Shown piece by piece: positions 8,510-16,038 of a stretch of DNA of 19,885 nt; within the stretch, counting starts at the first letter, position 1; each line of letters begins with the position of its first letter. This DNA comes from JBFHKO01 sp041595355 (lineage in GTDB: Bacteria > Pseudomonadota > Gammaproteobacteria > Enterobacterales > Aeromonadaceae). The notes below the pieces were generated by a model that did no database searches, had not been told where the DNA came from, and was given only the letters and a program-made list of their open reading frames with translations. A program made the position numbers and the translations under genes. The stretch is taken from positions 1 to 19,885 of the forward strand of contig JBFHKO010000022.1 of assembly GCA_041595355.1 (NCBI GenBank). The letters are read 5' to 3'.

Positions 8510-8555
8510 ATGATAGGCACCAAAGGAAGGCATTAAGGCGATCTACGTCACATAA
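8510..8555 (-). promoter_or_regulatory. candidate class II CRP-dependent promoter of the sugar operon
   Basis: On the - strand TGTGA-CGTAGA-TCGCC (8552-8537) matches the CRP consensus TGTGA-N6-TCACA in the whole left half and the TC of the right half. A TATCAT -10 element lies at 8515-8510. Taking the start as +1 near 8503, the CRP site is centred at -41.5, the exact spacing of class II CRP-activated promoters. There is no good -35, which fits activator dependence. The leader to the ATG at 8312 would be about 190 bases. Confidence 0.5.
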
Positions 8556-8591
8556 GCTGTGACATGCGAACAGCGAACGTGCAGAAACAAG

Positions 8592-8616
8592 ATGTAACAA
8601 GCAATATTTGTTACAT
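8592..8616. promoter_or_regulatory. perfect 25-bp palindrome, candidate operator
   Basis: ATGTAACAA and TTGTTACAT form a perfect 9-bp inverted repeat around a 7-base AT-rich spacer. It lies about 100 bp upstream of the predicted start of the sugar operon. The left half (ATGTAAC) recurs at 8475-8481, followed directly by ATGTAAT. The size and form fit a dimeric repressor or activator site. The protein is unknown; no regulator gene lies in the window. Confidence 0.5.
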
Positions 8617-8738
8617 TGCATGGTATCGTAGCCCATATCACCATGAGTGCCGTGAGGAACCCGAGTTGCGGAGCCACCTCGGCTAGGCAAGCAGGGCCAA
8701 GATCGGCTATAAGGGCGCAGCCCTGTTCGGAGAGCACC

Positions 8739-9098
8739 ATGAACCCCGTGTTGATCAGCATTTCACTGCTCATGTGCAGCAATGTTTTCATGACCTTTGC
8801 CTGGTACGCGCACCTCAAGGACATGAGCCACAAGCCCTGGTTCATTGCCGCGCTGCTGAGCTGGGGCATAGCGTTGTTCGAATACCTGTTGCAGGTGCCG
8901 GCGAACCGCATCGGCCATGCCAGCCTGAGCGTCGGGCAGCTGAAGATATTGCAGGAGGTCATCGCCCTGACGGTGTTCGTACCCTTCTCGGTGCTCTATC
9001 TCAAGGAGCAGATCAAGCTGGATTACCTCTGGGCGGGGCTGTGCATTCTGGGGGCGGTATTCTTCGTGTTCCGTGAAAGGATCATGGGCGGCAGTTGA
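8739..9098 (+). CDS. DUF486 small membrane protein of the DMT type
   Basis: A 119-residue protein with four hydrophobic helices, matching the DUF486 (DMT-like) family: MNPVLISISLLMCSNVFMTFAWYAHL, then KPWFIAALLSWGIALFEYLLQVPANRIG, LKILQEVIALTVFVPFSVLYLKE and YLWAGLCILGAVFFVFR. The conserved FEYLLQVPANRIG segment is the family hallmark. Its small four-helix build resembles small multidrug resistance proteins, and it likely works as a dimer in the inner membrane, but substrate and function are not known for the family. The ATG at 8739 has GGAG 8-10 bases upstream and matches the family start; the longer open frame back to 8616 has no membrane segment or homology and is rejected. It converges on the antiporter remnant, 54 bases away. 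Confidence 0.88.
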   Translation: MNPVLISISLLMCSNVFMTFAWYAHLKDMSHKPWFIAALLSWGIALFEYLLQVPANRIGHASLSVGQLKILQEVIALTVFVPFSVLYLKEQIKLDYLWAGLCILGAVFFVFRERIMGGS

Positions 9099-9152
9099 TG
9101 GATGCCACCCCGGGTATTGCCCACGGCTGACGGCCGGATCCGGCAAGCAAAC

Positions 9153-9612
9153 TCAGAACTGTTGCCAGATCAGCAAGCCGTTATAACCGACAAAGGCCAG
9201 CAGCAGCGCCGCATCGGTGCGGCTGATCATCCCGTCCAGCAGCGGGAGCGGGGCCAACAGGGTCACCAGCAGCAGCAGCGGCAACTCCCGACGCAGCACC
9301 GACGAGGCCACCGTAATGGGTACGAGCAGGCCGGTAGTCCCCAGAATGAGCCCCATGTTGGCGATATTGGAGCCATAGGCATTTCCCAATGCCAGCCCCG
9401 AATTGTCCTGCAAGGCAGCCAGGGTCGAGACGGTGAGCTCCGGCGCCGAGGTGCCGAGGTGCCGAGGTGCCGAAGCCAATGATGACCATGCCGATGAGCA
9501 GAGTCGGCATGCCGGCATAGCGGGCCGTCAGGGCCGCCCCCTCCACAAAGCGGTCGGCACTCCACACCAGCAATGCCAGGCCCGCCAGCATGACCAAGGT
9601 TGCAAGTATCAT
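9153..9612 (-). pseudogene. calcium/sodium antiporter (CaCA, YrbG-like), frameshifted and half-length
   Basis: The intact family exchanges Na+ or H+ for Ca2+ across the inner membrane through two inverted five-helix repeats, about 320 residues in YrbG. Here the start MILATLVMLAGLALLVWSADR to IIGFGTSAP is in one frame. The continuation, GTSAPELTVSTLAALQDNSGLALGNAYGSNIANMGLILG and onward to LLIWQQF, is in another. The break is a GCCGAGGT repeat (9445-9473) inside the GTSAPE motif; removing two of its three units restores GFGTSAPELT. Even the repaired product would be about 147 residues, covering only the first repeat. The C-terminal half, with the second acidic motif, is missing. The ATG at 9612 has GGAG 11-14 bases upstream. 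It is probably non-functional unless half-size proteins dimerise; a switchable state is possible but unproven. Confidence 0.85.
9445..9473. repeat. octanucleotide tandem repeat (GCCGAGGT) x 3.6 inside antiporter gene
   Basis: Three full copies of GCCGAGGT (9445-9452, 9453-9460, 9461-9468) and a partial fourth (GCCGA) lie in the sequence that encodes the GTSAPE motif on the - strand. One copy would keep the frame, three copies shift it by +16 bases, and four copies would be in frame again with eight extra residues. Confidence 0.95.
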
Positions 9613-9762
9613 CTTCGTTTGCTCTCCGAAAGCGACAACGCGCGTCCTGGCGGCCAGGGACGGCGCCATTGTCTATCCCTATGTCCGCATTAACCAAACA
9701 TCTCACAGAACAGGGACTTGCAGCCAGCACCACTTGCCAGCACAATCGGAAAACACAGTAAT

Positions 9763-9779
9763 GGCAACGCCAGGTTGCC
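9763..9779. other. short inverted repeat upstream of pilU
   Basis: GGCAAC and GTTGCC form a perfect 6-bp inverted repeat with a 5-base spacer about 40 bases before the pilU start. It could be a weak hairpin or an operator half. Nothing else stands out in the 203-bp gap between the antiporter start and pilU, and no convincing promoter pair was found. Confidence 0.25.
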
Positions 9780-9815
9780 GCCTCCCCCACTTTATAGACA
9801 AGAGATGCACTGACG

Positions 9816-10955
9816 ATGGATCTGCAGCAGATGTTGAAAATTCTGGCCAGCCAGGATGGCTCCGATCTCTACCTCTCTACCGGTGCGCCGCCCTGCGCCA
9901 AATTTCAGGGCACCTTGAAGGCCCTCAGCGCAACGCCCATGGCCCCGGGAGCGGTGGCCGCCATTGCCCATGACATCATGGACGAGGAGCAGCGGGCCAC
10001 CTTCGACAAGGAGCTGGAGATGAACCTGGCGCTCTCCCTCTCCCAGGTGGGGCGCTTTCGGATCAACATCTTCAAGCAGCGCAACGAAGTGTCGCTGGTG
10101 GCCCGCAACATCAAGCTGGACATTCCCCGCTTCGAGGATCTGCATCTGCCGCCGGTGCTGCTGGATGTGATCATGGAAAAACGCGGCCTGGTGCTGTTCG
10201 TCGGCGGCACTGGTTCGGGCAAGTCCACCTCCCTGGCGGCACTCATCGATCATCGCAACGGCAACAGCAGCGGCCATATCATCACCATCGAGGATCCGGT
10301 GGAATATGTGCATCGCCACAAGAAGAGCATCATCAACCAGCGCGAGGTCGGAGTAGATACTCGCAGCTTCCATGCCGCCCTGAAGAACACCCTGCGCCAG
10401 GCACCGGATGTCATCCTCATCGGCGAGATCCGCGATCGCGAAACCATGGAACATGCCCTCGCCTTTGCCGAAACCGGTCACCTGGCCATCTCCACCCTGC
10501 ATGCCAACAATGCCAACCAGGCGCTGGATCGCATCATCAACTTCTTTCCCGAGGAGCGGCGGCCCCAGCTGCTGAACGATCTGGGCAACAACCTGAAGGC
10601 CTTCATCTCCCAGCGGCTGGTGAAGACCGTGGATGGCAAGCGCCGTGCCGCCATAGAGGTGCTGCTCGGCAGCCACACCATCCGCGATCAGATCAAACGT
10701 GGCGAATTTGGCGGCATCAAGGAGATCATGGAAAAATCCACGGCCCTGGGGATGAAGACCTTCGACAGGTCCCTGTTCGAGCTGGTGGTAGAGGGAGCCA
10801 TCGACGAAGAGGAAGCCGTCAAGAATGCCGACTCGGCCAACAACCTGAAACTGAAGATCAAGCTGCACAAGGAAAACGGCAAGCTGACGCCCAGCAATAC
10901 GGCACAAAGCTGGAGCCTGGATCCCATCAAAAAGGACGAAGATCCCTTCGAGTAA
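9816..10955 (+). CDS. pilU: type IV pilus accessory retraction ATPase PilU
   Basis: Hexameric cytoplasmic ATPase that helps PilT disassemble type IV pili during retraction. The 379-residue length fits PilU (about 370-380), longer than PilT. The N-terminal PAS-like domain occupies about residues 1-110. Walker A is GGTGSGKST (130-138), the Asp box TIEDPVEYV (157-165), Walker B DVILIGEIRDRET (198-210) and the His box GHLAISTLHANNA (221-233). Segments RGLVLFVGGTGSGKSTSLAALIDHRN and ADSANNLKLKIKL match Pseudomonas PilU (RGLVIFVGATGTGKSTSLAAMIGYRN; ADSANDLRLMIKL). The ATG at 9816 gives the family start MDLQQML. No pilT lies next to it, unlike the pilT-pilU pair usual in gammaproteobacteria. An intrinsic terminator follows. 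Confidence 0.92.
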   Translation: MDLQQMLKILASQDGSDLYLSTGAPPCAKFQGTLKALSATPMAPGAVAAIAHDIMDEEQRATFDKELEMNLALSLSQVGRFRINIFKQRNEVSLVARNIKLDIPRFEDLHLPPVLLDVIMEKRGLVLFVGGTGSGKSTSLAALIDHRNGNSSGHIITIEDPVEYVHRHKKSIINQREVGVDTRSFHAALKNTLRQAPDVILIGEIRDRETMEHALAFAETGHLAISTLHANNANQALDRIINFFPEERRPQLLNDLGNNLKAFISQRLVKTVDGKRRAAIEVLLGSHTIRDQIKRGEFGGIKEIMEKSTALGMKTFDRSLFELVVEGAIDEEEAVKNADSANNLKLKIKLHKENGKLTPSNTAQSWSLDPIKKDEDPFE

Positions 10956-10998
10956 GGCCTTGCCTTTTGGTGGAGGGGCCCCTATGTTGTCGACCTTT

Positions 10999-11023
10999 CC
11001 GGGCCCCGTGCGGGCCCGGTTTT
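10999..11023 (+). terminator. rho-independent terminator downstream of pilU
   Basis: CCGGGCCC and GGGCCCGG form a perfect 8-bp stem with a 5-base loop, followed by TTTT. It lies 44 bases after the pilU stop and 19 bases before the start of the next gene, which therefore needs its own promoter or read-through. Confidence 0.85.
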
Positions 11024-11041
11024 CATGGGGAGAGACGCAGG

Positions 11042-11929
11042 ATGCAGTATGAATGGTTGGCGTTGGCGGCAGCGCTGCTCTGGGCCATCGCCAGCCTGCT
11101 GTCGGTGCGGCCGGCCGCCCACCTGGGCGCCTTTGCCTTCAGCCGCTGGCGCATGGGCTGCGTCACCCTGATGCTGGGCAGCATGAGCCTGGTCACCGGC
11201 GGCTTTGCCAGCCTGGCCCCCCAGCAATGGGCCAGCATGGCGCTGTCAGGGCTCATCGGCATCTTCATCGGCGATACGGCCCTCTATGCCTGCCTCAACC
11301 GTCTGGGCCCCCGCCGCGCCGGCCTGCTGTTTGCCTGCCATGCGCTCTTCAGCGCCCTGTTGGGACTCTACCTGTTTGATGAGCAGCTGCAGGGCAGCCG
11401 CCTGCTCGGCGCCATCCTGGTACTGGCCGGCGTCATGGTGGCCGTACTCTACGGCCGCAGTCGCGCGCCCCTGGCGCTGGAGTTTACCCGCGGGCCCCTT
11501 GCCATCGGGCTCGTCCTCGGGCTGCTGGCGGCGCTGTGCCAGTCACTGGGTACCCTCATTGCCAAGCCGGTGATGCAAACCGGCGCCGATCCGGTAGCGG
11601 CCTCCTGCACGCGCATGGCCGCCGCCTTGCTGGCCCATCTGGCCCTGCGCTGGGCCGGGATCGGCCTGGCGCGCCCGCGCCAGCCCATCACCGGCCGGGT
11701 GCTGGGCATCATCGCCCTGAACGGCTTGCTGGCTATGGGACTGGGCATGACCTTCATCATGCTGGCGCTGCAGCAGGGCAGTGTCGGCATGGTGGCCATT
11801 CTCTCCTCCACCACCCCGGTGATGCTGCTGCCACTGCTGTGGTGGCATACCGGCCAGCGCCCCGGGCTGGCGGCCTGGCTGGGCGCCGCCCTGGTGGTGG
11901 CCGGCACCGCCCTGGTGCTGAGTCGCTGA
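11042..11929 (+). CDS. EamA-family (DMT superfamily) inner-membrane transporter
   Basis: A 295-residue protein of about ten hydrophobic helices arranged as two EamA repeats (roughly residues 3-138 and 155-293), the form of drug/metabolite transporters such as RhaT- or YdcZ-type exporters. Visible markers are the first-repeat SGLIGIFIGDTALYACLNRLGPRRAGLL region and, in the second repeat, SSTTPVMLLPLLWWHTGQRPGLAAWLGAALVVAGTALVL, the typical EamA ending. The substrate cannot be predicted. The ATG at 11042 is chosen because GGGGAGAG lies upstream and the longer frame back to 10967 would run through the pilU terminator. It is convergent with rsuA, with only five bases between the two stop codons. 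Confidence 0.88.
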   Translation: MQYEWLALAAALLWAIASLLSVRPAAHLGAFAFSRWRMGCVTLMLGSMSLVTGGFASLAPQQWASMALSGLIGIFIGDTALYACLNRLGPRRAGLLFACHALFSALLGLYLFDEQLQGSRLLGAILVLAGVMVAVLYGRSRAPLALEFTRGPLAIGLVLGLLAALCQSLGTLIAKPVMQTGADPVAASCTRMAAALLAHLALRWAGIGLARPRQPITGRVLGIIALNGLLAMGLGMTFIMLALQQGSVGMVAILSSTTPVMLLPLLWWHTGQRPGLAAWLGAALVVAGTALVLSR

Positions 11930-11938
11930 GCGGCTCAG
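11926..11938. other. small palindrome joining two convergent stop codons
   Basis: CTGAG-CGG-CTCAG contains the TGA stop of the EamA-family gene and, on the other strand, the TGA stop of rsuA. No T-run lies beside it and the stem is only 5 bp, so I do not call a terminator. Confidence 0.4.
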
Positions 11939-12624
11939 AAGGCGGCGATCTCCTCGGCACTCAACGGCCGATAGGCTCCCGGCTCCAGCAGCGGGTCCAG
12001 CTGCAGGGGGCCTATCTGCTCCCGGTGCAGACGCACCACCTTGTTGCCAATGGCGGCGAACATGCGCTTGACCTGATGGTATTTGCCTTCGTGAATGGTG
12101 AGCAGCGCCTCGGTGGGCGAGACCAGCGCCAGCTCCGCCGGCCGGGTCAGGCTGCGCTCGCCGTGCAGTTGCACTCCCTCGGCAAACTGGGCTACCGCCG
12201 TCGCCGCCACCGGCTCGGCCAGCCACACCCGGTAGGTCTTGGCGCACGCATGCCGCGGCGAGGTTACCCGGTGGGACCACTGACCATCATCGCTGACCAG
12301 CACCAGGCCGGTGGTATCCAGATCCAGTCGCCCCGCCGAGTGCAGCCGACTCTGAGCCGGCTCGTCGAACAACTGGAAGATGCAGGGGTGATCCGCATCC
12401 TCGTTGGCGCAGATATAGCCCGCCGGCTTGTTGAGCATGAAATAGCGCGGACCCAGCAGGCGCAGGCTCTGGCCCGCATAGCGGACCTGGTGCTCGCCGC
12501 CGATCTGAAAGCCGGCATCCTTGACCGTCTGCCCATCCACCTGCACCTGGCTGGCGCGGATCACCTTGCCGGCCTGGGAGCGGGTCAGGCCGATGCTGTC
12601 ACACAAAAATTTGTCCAGTCTCAT
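11935..12624 (-). CDS. rsuA: 16S rRNA pseudouridine(516) synthase
   Basis: Converts U516 of 16S rRNA to pseudouridine during assembly of the small ribosomal subunit. The 229-residue protein matches E. coli RsuA (231) along its length: an S4-like RNA-binding N-terminus (MRLDKFLCDSIGLTRSQAGKVIR), GPRYFMLNKPAGYIC, the catalytic motif HSAGRLDLDTTGLVL with Asp101, DDGQWSHRVTSPRH, and EGKYHQVKRMFAAIGNKVV near the end. The ATG at 12624 fits the E. coli start and has AGGA about 9 bases upstream; the frame is open to 12699 but only through a terminator. It lies just below the suc operon terminator on the same strand, and no convincing promoter of its own is visible between them. Confidence 0.93.
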   Translation of the reverse strand: MRLDKFLCDSIGLTRSQAGKVIRASQVQVDGQTVKDAGFQIGGEHQVRYAGQSLRLLGPRYFMLNKPAGYICANEDADHPCIFQLFDEPAQSRLHSAGRLDLDTTGLVLVSDDGQWSHRVTSPRHACAKTYRVWLAEPVAATAVAQFAEGVQLHGERSLTRPAELALVSPTEALLTIHEGKYHQVKRMFAAIGNKVVRLHREQIGPLQLDPLLEPGAYRPLSAEEIAAF

Positions 12625-12639
12625 TAGTGGCATTCCTGA

Positions 12640-12656
12640 GGCCGCCTCGGGCGGCC
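12640..12656 (-). other. hairpin in the rsuA 5' leader
   Basis: GGCCGCC and GGCGGCC form a perfect 7-bp stem with a 3-base loop, ending next to the likely ribosome-binding site of rsuA. With the suc terminator 11 bases upstream it makes two hairpins in about 55 bases. It might limit translation of rsuA; there is no direct evidence. Confidence 0.45.
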
Positions 12657-12695
12657 GAATTGAAAAACACGATGCCCGCCAAGGCGGGCATCGTG
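12657..12695 (-). terminator. rho-independent terminator of sucABCD
   Basis: A perfect inverted repeat with 13-base arms, CACGATGCCCGCC and GGCGGGCATCGTG (12668-12695), separated by two bases. On the - strand it is followed directly by TTTTTCAATTC. It begins 22 bases after the sucD stop. Confidence 0.92.
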
Positions 12696-12717
12696 ACAAG
12701 CCGGGCTGATGACAATA

Positions 12718-13586
<869 letters not shown>

Positions 13587-13590
<4 letters not shown>

Positions 13591-14756
13591 GCCTTGCTCT
13601 CCGCTGCCCTTACCACTTGTACTGCCGCATCCGTGAGGCTGGTGGCGGCAATGATGTTCAATCCACTCTCCGCCAGACGCTGGGTGCCCAGCTCGGCATT
13701 GTTGCCCTCCAGGCGCACCACCACCGGCACGGTCACGCCCACCTCGGCGACGGCACCGATGATGCCCTCGGCGATGAGATCGCAACGCACTATGCCGCCG
13801 AAAATGTTGACCAGCACGGCCCGCACCTTGTCATCGGAGAGAATAATCTTGAAGGCCTCGGTGACCCGCTCCTTGGTGGCACCACCGCCCACATCCAGGA
13901 AGTTGGCCGGCAGGCCGCCGTGGTGCTTGATGATGTCCATGGTACCCATGGCCAGGCCGGCACCGTTGACCATGCAGCCGATATTGCCATCCAGCGCCAC
14001 ATAGTTGAGCTCCCACCGGGCCGCCTCGGCTTCCCGGGGATCGTCCTGGGTCACATCGTGCCACTCCCGCAGCGTCGGCTGACGGAACAGGGCATTGGAG
14101 TCGATGTTGATCTTGCCATCCAGGCACAACAGGCTGCCCTCACCGGTGATGACCAGGGGGTTGATCTCCAGCAGCGCCAGATCGTGGGCCAGGAACATCT
14201 TGCCAAGGCCGAGGAAGATGTGGGTGAATTGTTTGAGCTGCTCGCCAGTGAGGCCCAGCTTGAAACCCAGCTCGCGGGCCTGATAGGGCAATGGACCGAC
14301 CAGGGGATCCAGGGTGGCCTTGTGGATGAGCTCGGGCGTCTCGTGGGCCACGGTTTCGATATCCATGCCCCCTTCGGTGGAGGCCATGAATACCACGCGC
14401 CGGCTGGCGCGATCCACCACCGCCCCCAGGTAGAGCTCCTTGGCGATGCTGGTGCAGGCTTCGACCAGTATCCGGTTGACCGGTTGCCCCAGGGCATCGG
14501 TCTGGTAGGTCACCAGTCGCCGGCCCAGCCAGTGCTCGGCAAAGGCCCGCACCTCTTCCTTGTTACCGGCGACCTTGACGCCACCGGCCTTGCCGCGCCC
14601 GCCGGCATGCACCTGACATTTGACTACCCATTTGTCGCCTCCCAGCGCGCTGGTCGCTTCGACGGCCTCCTGGGGATTGGAACAGGCGATGCCCTCGGGC
14701 ACGGGTAAACCATACTCGGCAAAAAGCTGTTTTGCCTGATATTCATGCAAGTTCAT
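13587..14756 (-). CDS. sucC: succinyl-CoA synthetase, beta subunit (ADP-forming)
   Basis: Nucleotide- and succinate-binding subunit of succinyl-CoA synthetase. The 389-residue protein (E. coli 388) begins MNLHEYQAKQLFAEYGLPVPEG, the family start, and has an ATP-grasp domain with AGGRGKAGGVK (51-61). The C-terminal domain includes NGAGLAMGTMDIIKHHGGLPANFLDVGGGA and NIFGGIVRCD, which meet the alpha-subunit active site. It follows sucB after a 60-bp gap holding a 10-bp-stem hairpin, and its Shine-Dalgarno is weak (GGA at about -12). Its last codon overlaps the sucD start. Confidence 0.97.
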
Positions 14757-14782
14757 GACACTTTATCCATGTAGTGAACGGA

Positions 14783-14805
14783 CGGCAGGCTAAGGTAGCC
14801 TGCCG
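14783..14805 (-). other. intercistronic stem-loop between sucB and sucC
   Basis: CGGCAGGCTA and TAGCCTGCCG form a perfect 10-bp stem with a 3-base loop, 11 bases after the sucB stop. No T-run follows, so it is more likely an mRNA-stabilising or processing hairpin than a terminator. It divides the oxoglutarate dehydrogenase genes from the synthetase genes. Confidence 0.65.
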
Positions 14806-14816
14806 CATCACAGAGA

Positions 14817-16022
14817 TCAAATATCCAGTAGCAGACGGGTCGGATCTTCCAGCAATGCCTTGACACTGACCAGGAAACTGACGGCCTCACGACCATCGAT
14901 GAGGCGGTGATCATAGGAGAGCGCCAGGTACATCATGGGCAGTATCACCACCTGACCATCCACGGCCATGGGCCGCTCCTGGATCTTGTGCATCCCGAGG
15001 ATGGCACTCTGGGGCGGGTTGATGATGGGGGTCGACAACAGGGAGCCAAAGACACCGCCGTTGGTGATGGTGAAATTGCCGCCGGTGAGATCCTCCACCG
15101 TCAGCTTGCCGTCCCGCGCCTTGTCGGCCAGCCCCCGGATGCCCTGCTCTATCGCGGCCAGGCTCAGGGCGTCGGCATCACGCAGCACCGGCGTCACCAG
15201 GCCGCGCTCGGTGGAGACGGCGATGCTGATGTCGAAGTAGTTGTGATAGACGATATCGTCGCCATCCAGCGAGGCATTGACCTCGGGGAAGCGCTTCAGC
15301 GCCTCGGTCACCGCCTTGACATAGAAGGACATGAAACCGAGCTTGATACCGTGGCGTTGCTCGAAGGCCTCCTGGTACTGCTTGCGGATGGCCATGATGG
15401 GCTGCATGTTGACCTCGTTGAAGGTGGTCAGCATGGCGGTGGTGTGCTTGGCTTCCAGCAACCGCTCGGCGATGCGCTTGCGCAGCCGAGTCATGGGCAC
15501 CCGCTTCTCTTCACGCAGATCCATCCCTGGCTCGGGCGCCGACTCGGCCGGGGTGCCGGCCTCGGCGTCAAGCGCCGGCGACGTCTGTGCAGCCAGGTGC
15601 TGGCTGATATCCTCGCGGGTGATGCGCCCGCCCTTGCCGGTGCCCACGATGGCGGCGGCTTCGAGCCCCTCCTCGGCCAGCATGCGGCGCACCGATGGGG
15701 TCAGTATGTCGGCATCGGCTGGCCCGGCGGCCGCCTCTTCGGCGACCGCCGGCTTGTGAGGCGTCTCCTTGCCGGCCACCGGGCCCGGTTGCAGCTGCCC
15801 AATCAGCTGGCGGGCGCTGACGGTGCTGCCCCGCTCGGCGAGGATCTGCTCCAGCACCCCATCCTCGGGGGCCGGCACTTCCAGCACCACCTTGTCGGTT
15901 TCAATCTCCACCAGCAGTTCGCCGGCGCGGATGCTTTCACCCACATTCTTGTGCCAATTGCCAACGGTGGCATCGGTGACGGACTCCGGCAGATCGGGCA
16001 CCTTGATTTCAACTGTCATCAT
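14817..16022 (-). CDS. sucB: 2-oxoglutarate dehydrogenase E2, dihydrolipoamide succinyltransferase
   Basis: Core of the 2-oxoglutarate dehydrogenase complex; transfers the succinyl group from lipoamide to CoA. The 401-residue protein has one lipoyl domain (residues about 3-78) with the lipoylated Lys44 in EIETDKVVLEVP, and an alanine/proline-rich linker. A peripheral subunit-binding domain follows (about 105-140: ILTPSVRRMLAEEGLE to GRITREDI), then the acyltransferase domain ending YDHRLIDGREAVSFL with catalytic His372 and Asp376. Two ATGs stand side by side (16022 and 16019); AAGGA lies 5 and 8 bases before them, so the second is equally likely. It starts 16 bases after the sucA stop. No lpd (E3) gene follows in this operon. 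Confidence 0.97.
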   Translation of the reverse strand: MMTVEIKVPDLPESVTDATVGNWHKNVGESIRAGELLVEIETDKVVLEVPAPEDGVLEQILAERGSTVSARQLIGQLQPGPVAGKETPHKPAVAEEAAAGPADADILTPSVRRMLAEEGLEAAAIVGTGKGGRITREDISQHLAAQTSPALDAEAGTPAESAPEPGMDLREEKRVPMTRLRKRIAERLLEAKHTTAMLTTFNEVNMQPIMAIRKQYQEAFEQRHGIKLGFMSFYVKAVTEALKRFPEVNASLDGDDIVYHNYFDISIAVSTERGLVTPVLRDADALSLAAIEQGIRGLADKARDGKLTVEDLTGGNFTITNGGVFGSLLSTPIINPPQSAILGMHKIQERPMAVDGQVVILPMMYLALSYDHRLIDGREAVSFLVSVKALLEDPTRLLLDI

Positions 16023-16038
16023 TCTTGTCCTTGTAGTC

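Larger units (their letters stand above)
8313..8738. promoter_or_regulatory. 426-bp divergent intergenic region, sugar operon / DUF486 gene
   Basis: No convincing gene lies here. From the sugar-operon side it holds a leader of about 190 bases, a candidate CRP-dependent promoter (8510-8555), a weak half-copy of the operator motif (8475-8499) and a perfect 25-bp palindrome (8592-8616). The DUF486 side has a possible TAGGCA-N18-TATAAG promoter (8684-8713), a short AGGGC/GCCCT hairpin and a GGAG ribosome site before the ATG at 8739. Part of the region (8461-8620) is clearly more AT-rich than the neighbouring genes, as expected for control DNA. Confidence 0.7.

Noticed and set aside
8592..8616. 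TyrR box
   Set aside because: The half-sites are TGTAAC/GTTACA with an 11-base gap, not TGTAAA-N6-TTTACA.
8313..8690. N-terminal extension of the sugar-binding protein
   Set aside because: The signal peptide and ribosome site mark the start at 8312, and the upstream part contains the promoter elements.
9133..9144. GCCGGATCCGGC palindrome as a terminator between the DUF486 gene and the antiporter remnant
   Set aside because: No T-run follows on either strand; a 12-bp gapless palindrome is a poor terminator hairpin.
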